From positions 1,242,327 through 1,306,326 of the forward strand of contig NZ_VUOC01000004.1 in the NCBI RefSeq assembly GCF_008386695.1: a stretch of DNA of 64,000 nt. Reading direction: 5' to 3'. The notes beneath the pieces are model-generated. The model saw nothing but the letters and a program-made list of their open reading frames with translations, was not told the origin of the DNA and did not search any database. The DNA comes from Chitinophaga agrisoli (GTDB lineage Bacteria > Bacteroidota > Bacteroidia > Chitinophagales > Chitinophagaceae). The first letter of the stretch is position 1; each line of letters starts with the position of its first letter. Shown here piece after piece: positions 46,396-54,892 of the stretch. The translations under genes and the position numbers were made by a program.

Positions 46396-47583
46396 ATGGC
46401 AAAATTTGTTTTTGTTGTACCTCCCTTAACGGGCCATATCAACCCTACCCTGAGCGTGGGCGCTGAGCTGCTGCTGCGCGGGCATTCCGTTGGCTGGATA
46501 AGCCTGGAGCCCGGTTTACAGGAAAAGCTGCCGCCCGGCGGCCAACTGTTACTGATAGACTATAAAGCCGGTGATAATGCGGATGAACAGCCTTATCTCG
46601 ACGCCATACAGCAAAAAAATGTATATGGCGTGGAAAGCATCAAGTTCCTGTATGATGATGTGCTGATCCCCCTGAACCGGCATATGTATGCCGGTATCCT
46701 GCATTGGCTGGATGCTTTTGAACCCGATGTAGTGATCAATGACCATGAATTGTTTGCCGGCGCTATGGCGGCTGTAAAACGCGGCATCCCTTATGCCACG
46801 GCAGTAACCGCCCCTGCAGCTGTACGGGCCATGGATGATCTGCCCAAGGTGAAGGAATGGGGCGATCAGAAGATCATGGCATTACAACAGTCCTTAGGGC
46901 TGGAGGCGGAGTATCCCATCCAGTGTTCTGATACCATGACGCTGGTATTCACCTCTAAAACATTCTTTGGCGATACAGACCTGCCGCCTGCCTACCGTTT
47001 CCCCGGCCCGGTGATACAACACCGCCCGGCGGCCATCCCGTTTGAATGGGAACGGTTTTACCATATGGGCGCGCCGCATAAAGTGCTGGTCTCTATCGGC
47101 ACCACCTTTGACCATACCTACAAAAAGGAATTCTTTAGTAAGGTAATTGCCGCACTGGGTAACGAGCCCCTTACGGCCGTGGTAGTATCTGATCCGGACC
47201 TGTTTGACAGCTGGCCGGATAATTTTATTGTACAGCCCAAAGTACCGCAGCTGGCCTTACTGCCCCATCTGGATGCGGTGATCTGTCACGGCGGGCATAA
47301 TACCGTATGCGAAACCATTTCGCATGGCTTGCCCCTGGTGGTGATCCCTATTGCGTATGACCAGTCGTTTGTAGCCGGCTGTGTTACGGCTACGGGTTGC
47401 GGCCTGCGGCTGAACTTTAAACGTTTTAAACCGGATCATCTGAAACAGGCGGTATGGGAAATATTACAGGAACCTTCTTATACCAATGCCGCGTTGCAGG
47501 TAAAACAATCCTTTGAAGCAGCCGGCGGCACCGCTAAAACGGCGGATCTGCTGGAGCAATGTGCGAATGTGCTGATATGCTAA
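46396..47583 (+). CDS. GT1 (MGT-type) glycosyltransferase 1
   Basis: 395-residue GT-B fold enzyme that would transfer a sugar from a nucleotide donor to the hydroxylated chain or a prior sugar. The N-terminus has PPLTGHINPTLSVG with the catalytic-type His14. The C-terminal donor-site region is VICHGGHNTVCETISHGLPL followed by VIPIAYDQ, the macrolide-glycosyltransferase signature. It is 11 bp after the hydrolase. It is clearly paralogous to the next gene, sharing the N-terminus and the HGG.NT region, which suggests two successive sugar additions. Sugar type and acceptor are unknown. Confidence 0.9.
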   Translation: MAKFVFVVPPLTGHINPTLSVGAELLLRGHSVGWISLEPGLQEKLPPGGQLLLIDYKAGDNADEQPYLDAIQQKNVYGVESIKFLYDDVLIPLNRHMYAGILHWLDAFEPDVVINDHELFAGAMAAVKRGIPYATAVTAPAAVRAMDDLPKVKEWGDQKIMALQQSLGLEAEYPIQCSDTMTLVFTSKTFFGDTDLPPAYRFPGPVIQHRPAAIPFEWERFYHMGAPHKVLVSIGTTFDHTYKKEFFSKVIAALGNEPLTAVVVSDPDLFDSWPDNFIVQPKVPQLALLPHLDAVICHGGHNTVCETISHGLPLVVIPIAYDQSFVAGCVTATGCGLRLNFKRFKPDHLKQAVWEILQEPSYTNAALQVKQSFEAAGGTAKTADLLEQCANVLIC

Positions 47584-47628
47584 TACCCATCATTCATTGT
47601 ACCCCGTATGTTAAAAAAACTATTACGC

Positions 47629-48831
47629 ATGGCTAAATATTTATTTGTCGTTCCTCCCTTCTTCGGGCATATCAGCCCCACGCTAAGCGTGGGCGGCAGC
47701 CTGCTGGCAAAAGGGCACCAGGTGGTATGGACCGGTATCCAGGAGATTGCCGCCGCACATGTGCCGCCCGGAGGCCGTTTTATAGTGCCGCATGCCGAAC
47801 TGGAGGAATATTTGCCGGAAATACAGCGCATCCTTAAAAGACAGGATGATGGCCCGCACATTACCGGTGCGGAAACGCTGAAGCTGGCTTTGGAAGAGAC
47901 CTATATCCCTTTTTGCCGTTTTCATATGAAGGGTTTATCCCGTATTGTGGATGAGTTTCAGCCGGATGTGATCGTGAGCGATTGTATTACGTTTGCCGGC
48001 GCCCTTTGCGCCCATATAAAAGGCATACCCTGCGTCACCACTACGCCGGTACCGCCAGATGTAGGCGGCGACGCCATCAGCGCGCCTAAGATCCATGCCT
48101 GGTGGCAACAGCACATACTGCGTTTACAGCAGGAGTTTGGCGTATATACACCGGAAAGCGTAGTAAACTCCAACCAGATGAACCTGGTCTTTACCTCGCA
48201 GGAGTTTGCCCGGATCCTGGAGCCGCCCACACAGCTCAAATTTGTAGGTCCCGTAAAAGGCAGGCCTAATGATACCCCGTTTAACTGGGAACGGCTACGC
48301 GCCGCTACCACGCCTAAAGTATATGTATCCCTGGGCACGCTGCTGGTGGATATCCGTAAGGAGTTCTTCAGCAAGCTGGTAGAAGCGTTTGCCGGGGAAC
48401 CACTGACCATTGTGGCTGCTACCCCGCCGGAGATCTTTGAGCAATGGCCGGATAATTTTATTGTACAAGGGTTTGTGCCGCAAACACAGCTGATGCCGGA
48501 GATGGACGCCGTGATCTGCCATGGCGGGTTTAATACGGTGAATGATACCTTCATGAATGGCCTGCCCATGCTGATCACCCCTATTGCGTATGATCATTTC
48601 CATACCGCATCACTGATTGAAAAAGCAGGCTGTGGTATTAAACTGCGCTACAAACGGTTAAAGGTGAACGACCTCAAGACCGCCATGTGGGAAATATTGG
48701 ACAATCCAAAATACCGCGCAGCGGCGCGCCATGTACGGGATACCTTTATCAGCGCCGGCGGCAATGACAAAGCAGTGGAACACCTGGAGGCTTTTGCGGC
48801 CGCCAACAGTTTGACGATGGCTCAAAAATAA
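47629..48831 (+). CDS. GT1 (MGT-type) glycosyltransferase 2
   Basis: Second glycosyltransferase of the operon, 400 aa from the ATG at 47629, which aligns with the MAKFVFVVPP start of the first one; an upstream ATG at 47608 would add seven residues. It has His14 in PPFFGHISPTLSVGG and the donor-site motif VICHGGFNTVNDTFMNGLP. At the variable donor-site positions it reads F and N-D where the first has H and C-E, which could mean a different sugar or acceptor. It is probably the partner for a second glycosylation step. No signal peptide or membrane segment. Confidence 0.9.
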   Translation: MAKYLFVVPPFFGHISPTLSVGGSLLAKGHQVVWTGIQEIAAAHVPPGGRFIVPHAELEEYLPEIQRILKRQDDGPHITGAETLKLALEETYIPFCRFHMKGLSRIVDEFQPDVIVSDCITFAGALCAHIKGIPCVTTTPVPPDVGGDAISAPKIHAWWQQHILRLQQEFGVYTPESVVNSNQMNLVFTSQEFARILEPPTQLKFVGPVKGRPNDTPFNWERLRAATTPKVYVSLGTLLVDIRKEFFSKLVEAFAGEPLTIVAATPPEIFEQWPDNFIVQGFVPQTQLMPEMDAVICHGGFNTVNDTFMNGLPMLITPIAYDHFHTASLIEKAGCGIKLRYKRLKVNDLKTAMWEILDNPKYRAAARHVRDTFISAGGNDKAVEHLEAFAAANSLTMAQK

Positions 48832-48847
48832 AACCCATTACAAACGC

Positions 48848-50146
48848 ATGAAACGAAAACTACTTTTCCTGGAACGGTTCATCTATGGGGATGGCAGCAT
48901 ACCCAAGAACGTCACCTTTACCATAAAGATCCGCGGCGCTTTTACCGGAGACGCACTGCGGAATGCCTTATCAAAAGTACAGGCTAAACACCCGGCGCTT
49001 ACCGTAGGCGTGCAACCGGATCAACAGGGCATGCCCTGGTTCGTATCTCCGTTGCCGGTACCGGAAATACCGCTGCGCATCATGGAGCGCACGGCGGAAG
49101 ACCAGTGGATGCGGGAGTCCGAAAAAGAATGCCAGCAGCCTTTTGATATGCAGAACGGGCCGCTGTTGCGTATGGTATGGTTACAATCCGGCGTGGTATC
49201 TGACCTGATCCTGGTATGCCATCACTGTATCTGTGATGGCGCTTCTATCGTGACCCTGTTCCGTGAAATACTGAATGTGCTGGACCAGCCGGACCTGGCC
49301 ATTGGACAATACGAGACATTTAATACCGTGCATGAGCTGGTGCCGGAGCCGGTCCTGCAGGATAAAAAGCTACAGCGCAAAGGCAAAGTGATTGCCGCCC
49401 TGCTGCGGGTGTTCCTCTTCTTTGTGCCGGGTAAGAAACAGATTCCCTGGGGTAAGGACTATACCCTGCGCTGGAAGCTGGATAAAGCGGCCACTGCCGC
49501 ACTGGTACGGCGCTGCAAAACACAGCATACCACCATGCATGCTGCCCTGTGCACAGCTTTCCTGAGCGCTTTCCGCGCAGTAAAAGGCAGCAAGGCTAAG
49601 AACCAGGTATTTTGCCCGGTAAACCTGCGGCGTTATATACCGGAGATAAAAGAAGATATGCTGTTTGGCTTTGCCACCAGCACCACCCTTTCCCTGGATA
49701 AAGACCCTGCGCTGGATTTTGATGCCCAGGTAAAGCGGCTGAATGAGCAGCTGTCTGAGAAGCTGTCCGGCCTTAAGGTGTATGAGGAGATCATGCTCAA
49801 TGAGTATTATCACCCGGTGGTGAAAAAACTGTCGCAATACCTGGGCACGGCCAGGGGCAATAATGATCTTACTTTTTCCAATATGGGAAGGCTGGATATC
49901 CCTAAAAAGTATCACAGCTTTGAAGTGGAGACCATTCATAATCCCATATTGATCTTTAAATCTGCTAACCCGAACGGCATTATTACCAGCACCTTTGATG
50001 AGCAGCTGAACTTTTCGTTCCTCTCCAATGATGCGTATCTGTCCGGGGAAGAAGCCATGGCCATACGGGACAAGGCCATGGAATTACTTACAACTGTGAT
50101 ACCGGCGCAATCAAAGCCGCTAGTGGGGGTGAACAGCGAAGCGTAG
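48848..50146 (+). CDS. Condensation-like (PapA/alcohol O-acyltransferase-type) acyltransferase 1
   Basis: 432-residue free-standing member of the HHxxxDG superfamily (NRPS condensation domains, PapA and alcohol acyltransferases). The active site is VCHHCICDGASIV (HH near residue 120, DG five residues on). A later conserved stretch, LTFSNMGRLDIPKKYHSFEV, corresponds to the region of the DFGWG motif. No adenylation or peptidyl carrier domain is present, so it is unlikely to make peptide bonds; esterification of a glycolipid hydroxyl with an acyl group from an ACP or CoA is the likely role. It is the first of three tandem paralogues. Confidence 0.85.
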   Translation: MKRKLLFLERFIYGDGSIPKNVTFTIKIRGAFTGDALRNALSKVQAKHPALTVGVQPDQQGMPWFVSPLPVPEIPLRIMERTAEDQWMRESEKECQQPFDMQNGPLLRMVWLQSGVVSDLILVCHHCICDGASIVTLFREILNVLDQPDLAIGQYETFNTVHELVPEPVLQDKKLQRKGKVIAALLRVFLFFVPGKKQIPWGKDYTLRWKLDKAATAALVRRCKTQHTTMHAALCTAFLSAFRAVKGSKAKNQVFCPVNLRRYIPEIKEDMLFGFATSTTLSLDKDPALDFDAQVKRLNEQLSEKLSGLKVYEEIMLNEYYHPVVKKLSQYLGTARGNNDLTFSNMGRLDIPKKYHSFEVETIHNPILIFKSANPNGIITSTFDEQLNFSFLSNDAYLSGEEAMAIRDKAMELLTTVIPAQSKPLVGVNSEA

Positions 50147-50218
50147 CATAATACCTATACAGCTTTAGAGGCATAACATATGCCAGCTTTCTATTGGATT
50201 AAAAAAATCCTTTTTATC

Positions 50219-51514
50219 ATGAATAGAAAGCTATTGTTTCTGGAGCGCTTCATTTATGGAGATGGTACCATCCCTAAAAACATCACATTCACCGTAAAAA
50301 TGCGCGGAACAATTACCTGGAACAACCTACGTCAAGCGCTTGCCAAGGTGCAGGCCAAACACCCTGTGCTGGCTGCCGGCGTAGTGGAAGACGGCACAGG
50401 CGTTCCCTGGTTTGTAACGCCGGCGGCCGTTATGCCCGTTCCCATCCGCGTAGCCGAAAGGTATACGGATGATGACTGGCTGGCCGTATCCGAAGAAGAA
50501 TGCGCACGGCCCTTTGATATGCGCAATGGCCCGCTGATGCGTTTTGTATGGCTGCGGGGCGCAAACATATCTGACCTGATGCTGGTATGCCATCACTGCA
50601 TCTGCGATGGCGCATCTATCGTAACCGTTATGCGGGAGCTACTGTTGCTGCTGGATCAGCCAGACGCTGAGATTGGCAGTTATAACAGTTTTAACAGTAT
50701 ACGGGACGTGGTGCCGGTGGAGGTGTTGACAAACGCCGGCGTCCGCTTCCGTGGTAAGCTGGTAAGCCTGCTGCTGCGTATATTCCTGTTCTTTGCCGCT
50801 TCCGCCAAACCTATTAAATGGGGCCGGTCTTACTTCGTGCGCTGGCAATTAAGCCAGGAAGAAACGGCTATGCTGACAGAGCGTTGCCGGCAAGAGGAGG
50901 TAACGGTGCATGCCGCGTTGTGCGTGGTATTCCTCTGCGCCTTCCGGCAGGTAAAAGGGCATCAGGCCGGCCGTAAAGTGTTTTGCCCGGTAAACCTGCG
51001 GCGTTATATCCCGGCCATACAGCCGGATATGTTGCTGGGATTTGCCACCAGCACTACCCTTACCATGGATGCTAACCCCGAGCTGCCCTTATTTGAAAAG
51101 ATCCGCCGGTTAAACGCACGCCTCACCAACCAGCTGGAGCATATGGATGTATATGGTAAACTAGCCACCTGCGAATACCAGCACCCGCTGGCCAACCGCC
51201 TGGAACGTTTTTTCAGCAATGCCAAAGGCAACCACGATCTCACGTTCTCCAACATGGGCCGGCTGGACATTCCCAAATATTATGATTTGTTTGAGGTAGA
51301 CACGGTGCACAATCCCATCCTGATATTTAAATCCGCCAATCCCAATGGTATTATCGCCAGCACATTCAACGAACAGCTGAGCTTCTCCCTGCTGTCTAAT
51401 GACGCGTATCTTCCGGAGGAAGAAGCCGTAGCCATTAAAGACGCCGCCATGGAGCTGCTGTTTAAAGAGCTGATGGAGCTGGCCGCCATACAGGCTGCCA
51501 TTCAGGGATCATGA
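50219..51514 (+). CDS. Condensation-like acyltransferase 2
   Basis: About 431 aa, closely related to acyltransferase 1 along the whole length: KLLFLERFIYGDGTIPKNI, VCHHCICDGASIV, FCPVNLRRYIPAIQPDMLLG and LTFSNMGRLDIPKYYDLFEV. The ATG at 50219 aligns with the start of its paralogues, so I prefer it to the ATG at 50180, which would add 13 residues. The 72-bp gap to the first acyltransferase is the largest inside the operon. It probably acylates a second position or uses another acyl donor. Confidence 0.85.
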   Translation: MNRKLLFLERFIYGDGTIPKNITFTVKMRGTITWNNLRQALAKVQAKHPVLAAGVVEDGTGVPWFVTPAAVMPVPIRVAERYTDDDWLAVSEEECARPFDMRNGPLMRFVWLRGANISDLMLVCHHCICDGASIVTVMRELLLLLDQPDAEIGSYNSFNSIRDVVPVEVLTNAGVRFRGKLVSLLLRIFLFFAASAKPIKWGRSYFVRWQLSQEETAMLTERCRQEEVTVHAALCVVFLCAFRQVKGHQAGRKVFCPVNLRRYIPAIQPDMLLGFATSTTLTMDANPELPLFEKIRRLNARLTNQLEHMDVYGKLATCEYQHPLANRLERFFSNAKGNHDLTFSNMGRLDIPKYYDLFEVDTVHNPILIFKSANPNGIIASTFNEQLSFSLLSNDAYLPEEEAVAIKDAAMELLFKELMELAAIQAAIQGS

Positions 51515-51535
51515 ACTATCAAACACAACTAACAG

Positions 51536-52822
51536 ATGAAAAGACAACTCATCATTGGTGAAAGGATCATGTACTGCGACGGTCAAACGCCGTTGAACAG
51601 CGCTTTTGTAGCCCGGATAAGGGGCGCTATCCCACCGGAGCAGTTACGGCATGCTTTAACGAAAGTGCAGGCCAAACATCCTTTGCTCAAAGCAGGCGTA
51701 GCGCCTGGTAAAAACGGGCGGCCTCATTTTATTACCAATGCGCAGATAACGGAAATACCGCTGCGTATAACCACGCGTAAAAGCGATGAAGACTGGCAGC
51801 AGGAGTCTGCTATGGAGTGGCGCACGCCATTTGATATGCAGAATGGCCCGCTGTGCAGGCTGGTATGGGTACGGGGCGCAGACATTTCCGAACTGATACT
51901 GGTTTGCCATCACTGCATCTGCGATGGCGCGTCCGTAGCCAGCCTGCTGCGCGAAGTGCTGATCTTAACAGATGAACCGGATACGGACCTGCCGCCTTAT
52001 GAAAGCTTTGGCGATATTAAAGAACTGATACCCGCCCCCTACCTGCAGAATAAACAATTGATCTGGAAAGGCAGAAAATCTGCCGTGCTGTTATGGGGCG
52101 GCCTGGCTTTTTTGTTATGGCGTAAAAAAACGCCGTCCAAAGGCCAGGACTATATGGTACATTGGAAACTGGACAAAGATATTACCGCCGCTTTTGTAAA
52201 ACGTTGTAAAACAGAAGGCGCCAGCGTGCATGCGGCGTTATGCGTAGCCTTCCTGCGGGCCTTTCAGCAGGTAAAAGGAACGGAGGCTAAAAACCGCGTG
52301 ATCACGCCGGTGGATATACGCCGCTATATCACCAACTTGCAGCCGGACCACCTGTTTGCCTACGCCCCTACCGTAAACCTGTCGTTGAACACCGCAGCCC
52401 CCGTCACCGCCAAAAGCTTTTGGGTACAGGCCTACCAGGTAAAAGAAGACCTGCAGCAAAAAGTAGCGGAGCTGAATGTATTTATACAGCTTATGCTGGG
52501 CGAATACCTGCACGCCTCTGTGAAAAAGCTCTCAAAGCTCTTGCGCGTTACAGATGGCAATCATGATGTAACGTTATCGAATATGGGACGGTTAAATATT
52601 CCTGAAAACTTCCGCTCGTTTGAAGTAGAGACCATCATGAGCCCAACTGTAGCATTTCCCTGGCGAAACCCCAATACGCTGGTGACCACTACCTACAAAG
52701 GACAGATGGATTTCACCTTTACCTCTAATGAACATTTTTTACCGTATGAACAGGCCGTGGCCGTTAAAGAGGCCGCCATGGCATTGTTGGTAAAGGAAGC
52801 GGCAATGGTAGCGGTATTGTGA
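51536..52822 (+). CDS. Condensation-like acyltransferase 3
   Basis: 428 aa, the most divergent of the three. The active site VCHHCICDGASVA is intact, but the N-terminus reads LIIGERIMYCDGQTPLN, and after SNMGRLNIPENFRSFEVET the region that in the other two is HNPILIFKSANPNG is replaced by MSPTVAFPWRNPNTL. That change is near the presumed substrate pocket, so it may take a different acyl donor or acceptor. It is the last gene of the operon; a strong terminator follows at 52918. Confidence 0.85.
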   Translation: MKRQLIIGERIMYCDGQTPLNSAFVARIRGAIPPEQLRHALTKVQAKHPLLKAGVAPGKNGRPHFITNAQITEIPLRITTRKSDEDWQQESAMEWRTPFDMQNGPLCRLVWVRGADISELILVCHHCICDGASVASLLREVLILTDEPDTDLPPYESFGDIKELIPAPYLQNKQLIWKGRKSAVLLWGGLAFLLWRKKTPSKGQDYMVHWKLDKDITAAFVKRCKTEGASVHAALCVAFLRAFQQVKGTEAKNRVITPVDIRRYITNLQPDHLFAYAPTVNLSLNTAAPVTAKSFWVQAYQVKEDLQQKVAELNVFIQLMLGEYLHASVKKLSKLLRVTDGNHDVTLSNMGRLNIPENFRSFEVETIMSPTVAFPWRNPNTLVTTTYKGQMDFTFTSNEHFLPYEQAVAVKEAAMALLVKEAAMVAVL

Positions 52823-52917
52823 GCGTTAACATTCCCGTTAACGAATGATTATCTAATTCGTGTAAACTAAATACTAAATTAGAATTGACATTAAATGAAT
52901 TTTCCTATTTCATCAGT

Positions 52918-52951
52918 GGGGCTGGATTTCAATCCGGCCCCGATCTTTTTT
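52918..52951 (+). terminator. Rho-independent terminator of the lipid synthase operon
   Basis: An 11-bp stem, GGGGCTGGATT (52918-52928) with AATCCGGCCCC (52931-52941), one U-G wobble, followed shortly by six T (52946-52951). It lies 96 bp after the last operon gene and marks the 3' end of the cluster. Confidence 0.88.
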
Positions 52952-53074
52952 ATACCTACACGCTCATTCACACAAAAAAAACATAACGTTAACTTCTGAT
53001 TAGCTTCATTGTCTAGCCTACACGTTAATTTTAATGCGGGATTTTTTAATATCTTATTTTGAGGAATAAGGGAT

Positions 53075-53102
53075 AACCCCGCTCTTCTGCGCGGGGTTTT
53101 TT
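53075..53102 (+). terminator. Second terminator-like hairpin, 18 bp before a start codon
   Basis: An 8-bp stem AACCCCGC (53075-53082) / GCGGGGTT (53091-53098) with an 8-base loop and six T (53097-53102). It could be a backup terminator for the lipid synthase operon, or a leader hairpin/attenuator of the gene that starts at 53120, since almost no room remains for a promoter after it. Confidence 0.7.
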
Positions 53103-53119
53103 ATTTTGTATCTTGCCGC

Positions 53120-54850
53120 ATGAACTATGCTGCCGGCTCGATAAGAATATTATTCATTACTGTTAGCTATCTATTCTGCTCCTGCACCTTCTGCCATGCC
53201 CAACAGCTGCTCAGGAAAACCGTGACCGTGAATGTAAAAAAGCAACCTTTGGTAAGGGTACTCAATGATATCAGCCAGCAAGGGCAATTCCATTTCTCGT
53301 ATAGCAGTGACGCCGTGCGGAATGACAGCCTCGTCACCCTTTCTGCACAGCATAAGACCGTAAAACAAGTATTGGATATGTTGTTTGCCAACAGCCGGCA
53401 ATACCGGGAGGTAAGCGACCATATCATTATCCAGGCGCCGGACCTGTCCCGTACCTATACCATAAGCGGTTATGTAAATGACCGGGAAACCGGTATGCGG
53501 ATCACCAATGCCACGGTGTATGAAAAGCAGCAGTTCATCTCCACCCTTACTAATGATCAGGGATTTTTCCGGATAAAATTAAAAAGCACAGACCGGTATG
53601 CAGCCGCCATTACGGTAAGTAAAGATCTATACCGGGATACTACGCTTACCGTGCATGCGGGCTATGACCAGGAAATGGATGTTACCATCAAACCGGCGCC
53701 GCCAGTGATGCTGGCCCCGGTGAATATAGGGGTGGAAAAAACATGGTTAGGCCATTTCCTGCTCTCCTCCAGGCAGCGTATGCAGAGCCTGAACCTGAGC
53801 CGTTTCTTTGCAGATAAACCTTTTCAGTCTTCCATCGTGCCAGGCCTGGGCAGTCATGGCCGGTTGGATGGCCAGGTGATCAATAAAGTCTCCTTTAATC
53901 TGCTGGGTGGTTATGCCGCCGGTCTAAACGGCGTGGAAGTAGGCGGCATCTTCAACATTAATAAAAAAGATGTGGTGGGCGTGGAAACCGCCGGCGTATT
54001 TAACATGGTGGGCGGTAATGTAACAGGCGTGCAGCTGGCAGGGGTATATAATTCTGTGCTGGATGCTATCTCAGGCGGCGTACAGGCCGGCGGGGTATTG
54101 AACGTAGTAAAGGGCCGCACCAGGGGCGTACAGCTGGCAGGCGTATACAACCGCACCCGGGACACGTTACAGGGCATGCAGGCCGCCGGGGCTATCAACT
54201 CAACCAAAAAGATCATGGAAGGCGTGCAACTGGCCGGCGCGCTGAACCTGTCACGCGGTAAGGTACAGGGTTTCCAGGCGGCGGGCATGGGCAACGTTGG
54301 CCGGGATAGTGTGCAGGGCATGCAGATAGCCGGCTTGTTTAACTATGCCAAAACATTAAAGGGCATGCAGATCGGGATTGTGAACATTGCAGATACCTCC
54401 TCCGGGTACAGCCTGGGACTGATCAATATCATAAAAAAAGGCGGCCTGCACCAGCTGGCCATTTCAGCCAACGAGACCACGTTGTTGAATGTATCTGTTA
54501 AAACCGGCACTAAAAAACTATATGGCATCTTAACCGCCGGTATGAACCCGGTACCGGATAAAAAGACCGTTGTATTTGGTTATGGCCTGGGCAATGCCAT
54601 TAGCTTCTCCAATAAACTGCTGCTTACTACAGAATTGACTTCACTAAATGTATACCTGGGCGACTGGGAGCACCTGCCATTGATGGTGCGCCTGCAGCCC
54701 GCCCTTAATTACCGGCTGGGTAAAATATGTACCTTGTTTGCCGGACCGGCAGTATCCATTTTTGCAGAGCAGGATACCCAGGCCAAGACGGGTTACAGAA
54801 GCAAGCTAACCAACAATATAGGCTGGAACGCCGGGATCAGCATTTTTTAG
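53120..54850 (+). CDS. STN-domain outer-surface protein with tandem GVQLAG-type repeats
   Basis: 576 aa. A signal peptide (to about residue 28) is followed by an STN (secretin/TonB short N-terminal) domain at about 30-110 and a carboxypeptidase-like regulatory domain at about 113-190. From about 254 to 440 there are roughly ten tandem repeats of about 20 residues with the core G(V/M)Q(L/A)AG(V/A)xN, which resemble the Leptospira LA_2272-type surface repeat. The last 130 residues look like beta strands ending in aromatic F, suggesting an outer membrane barrel or a surface domain. STN domains usually occur in TonB transporters, so here it may contact periplasmic partners. The function is not known. 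Confidence 0.75.
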   Translation: MNYAAGSIRILFITVSYLFCSCTFCHAQQLLRKTVTVNVKKQPLVRVLNDISQQGQFHFSYSSDAVRNDSLVTLSAQHKTVKQVLDMLFANSRQYREVSDHIIIQAPDLSRTYTISGYVNDRETGMRITNATVYEKQQFISTLTNDQGFFRIKLKSTDRYAAAITVSKDLYRDTTLTVHAGYDQEMDVTIKPAPPVMLAPVNIGVEKTWLGHFLLSSRQRMQSLNLSRFFADKPFQSSIVPGLGSHGRLDGQVINKVSFNLLGGYAAGLNGVEVGGIFNINKKDVVGVETAGVFNMVGGNVTGVQLAGVYNSVLDAISGGVQAGGVLNVVKGRTRGVQLAGVYNRTRDTLQGMQAAGAINSTKKIMEGVQLAGALNLSRGKVQGFQAAGMGNVGRDSVQGMQIAGLFNYAKTLKGMQIGIVNIADTSSGYSLGLINIIKKGGLHQLAISANETTLLNVSVKTGTKKLYGILTAGMNPVPDKKTVVFGYGLGNAISFSNKLLLTTELTSLNVYLGDWEHLPLMVRLQPALNYRLGKICTLFAGPAVSIFAEQDTQAKTGYRSKLTNNIGWNAGISIF

Positions 54851-54892
54851 TTAATTTGGATATTATTCATTCAACCGTCTATATTTCTGCTT

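Noticed and set aside
48848-52822. Non-ribosomal peptide synthetase remnants
   Set aside because: Three condensation-like proteins but no adenylation or peptidyl carrier domains nearby.
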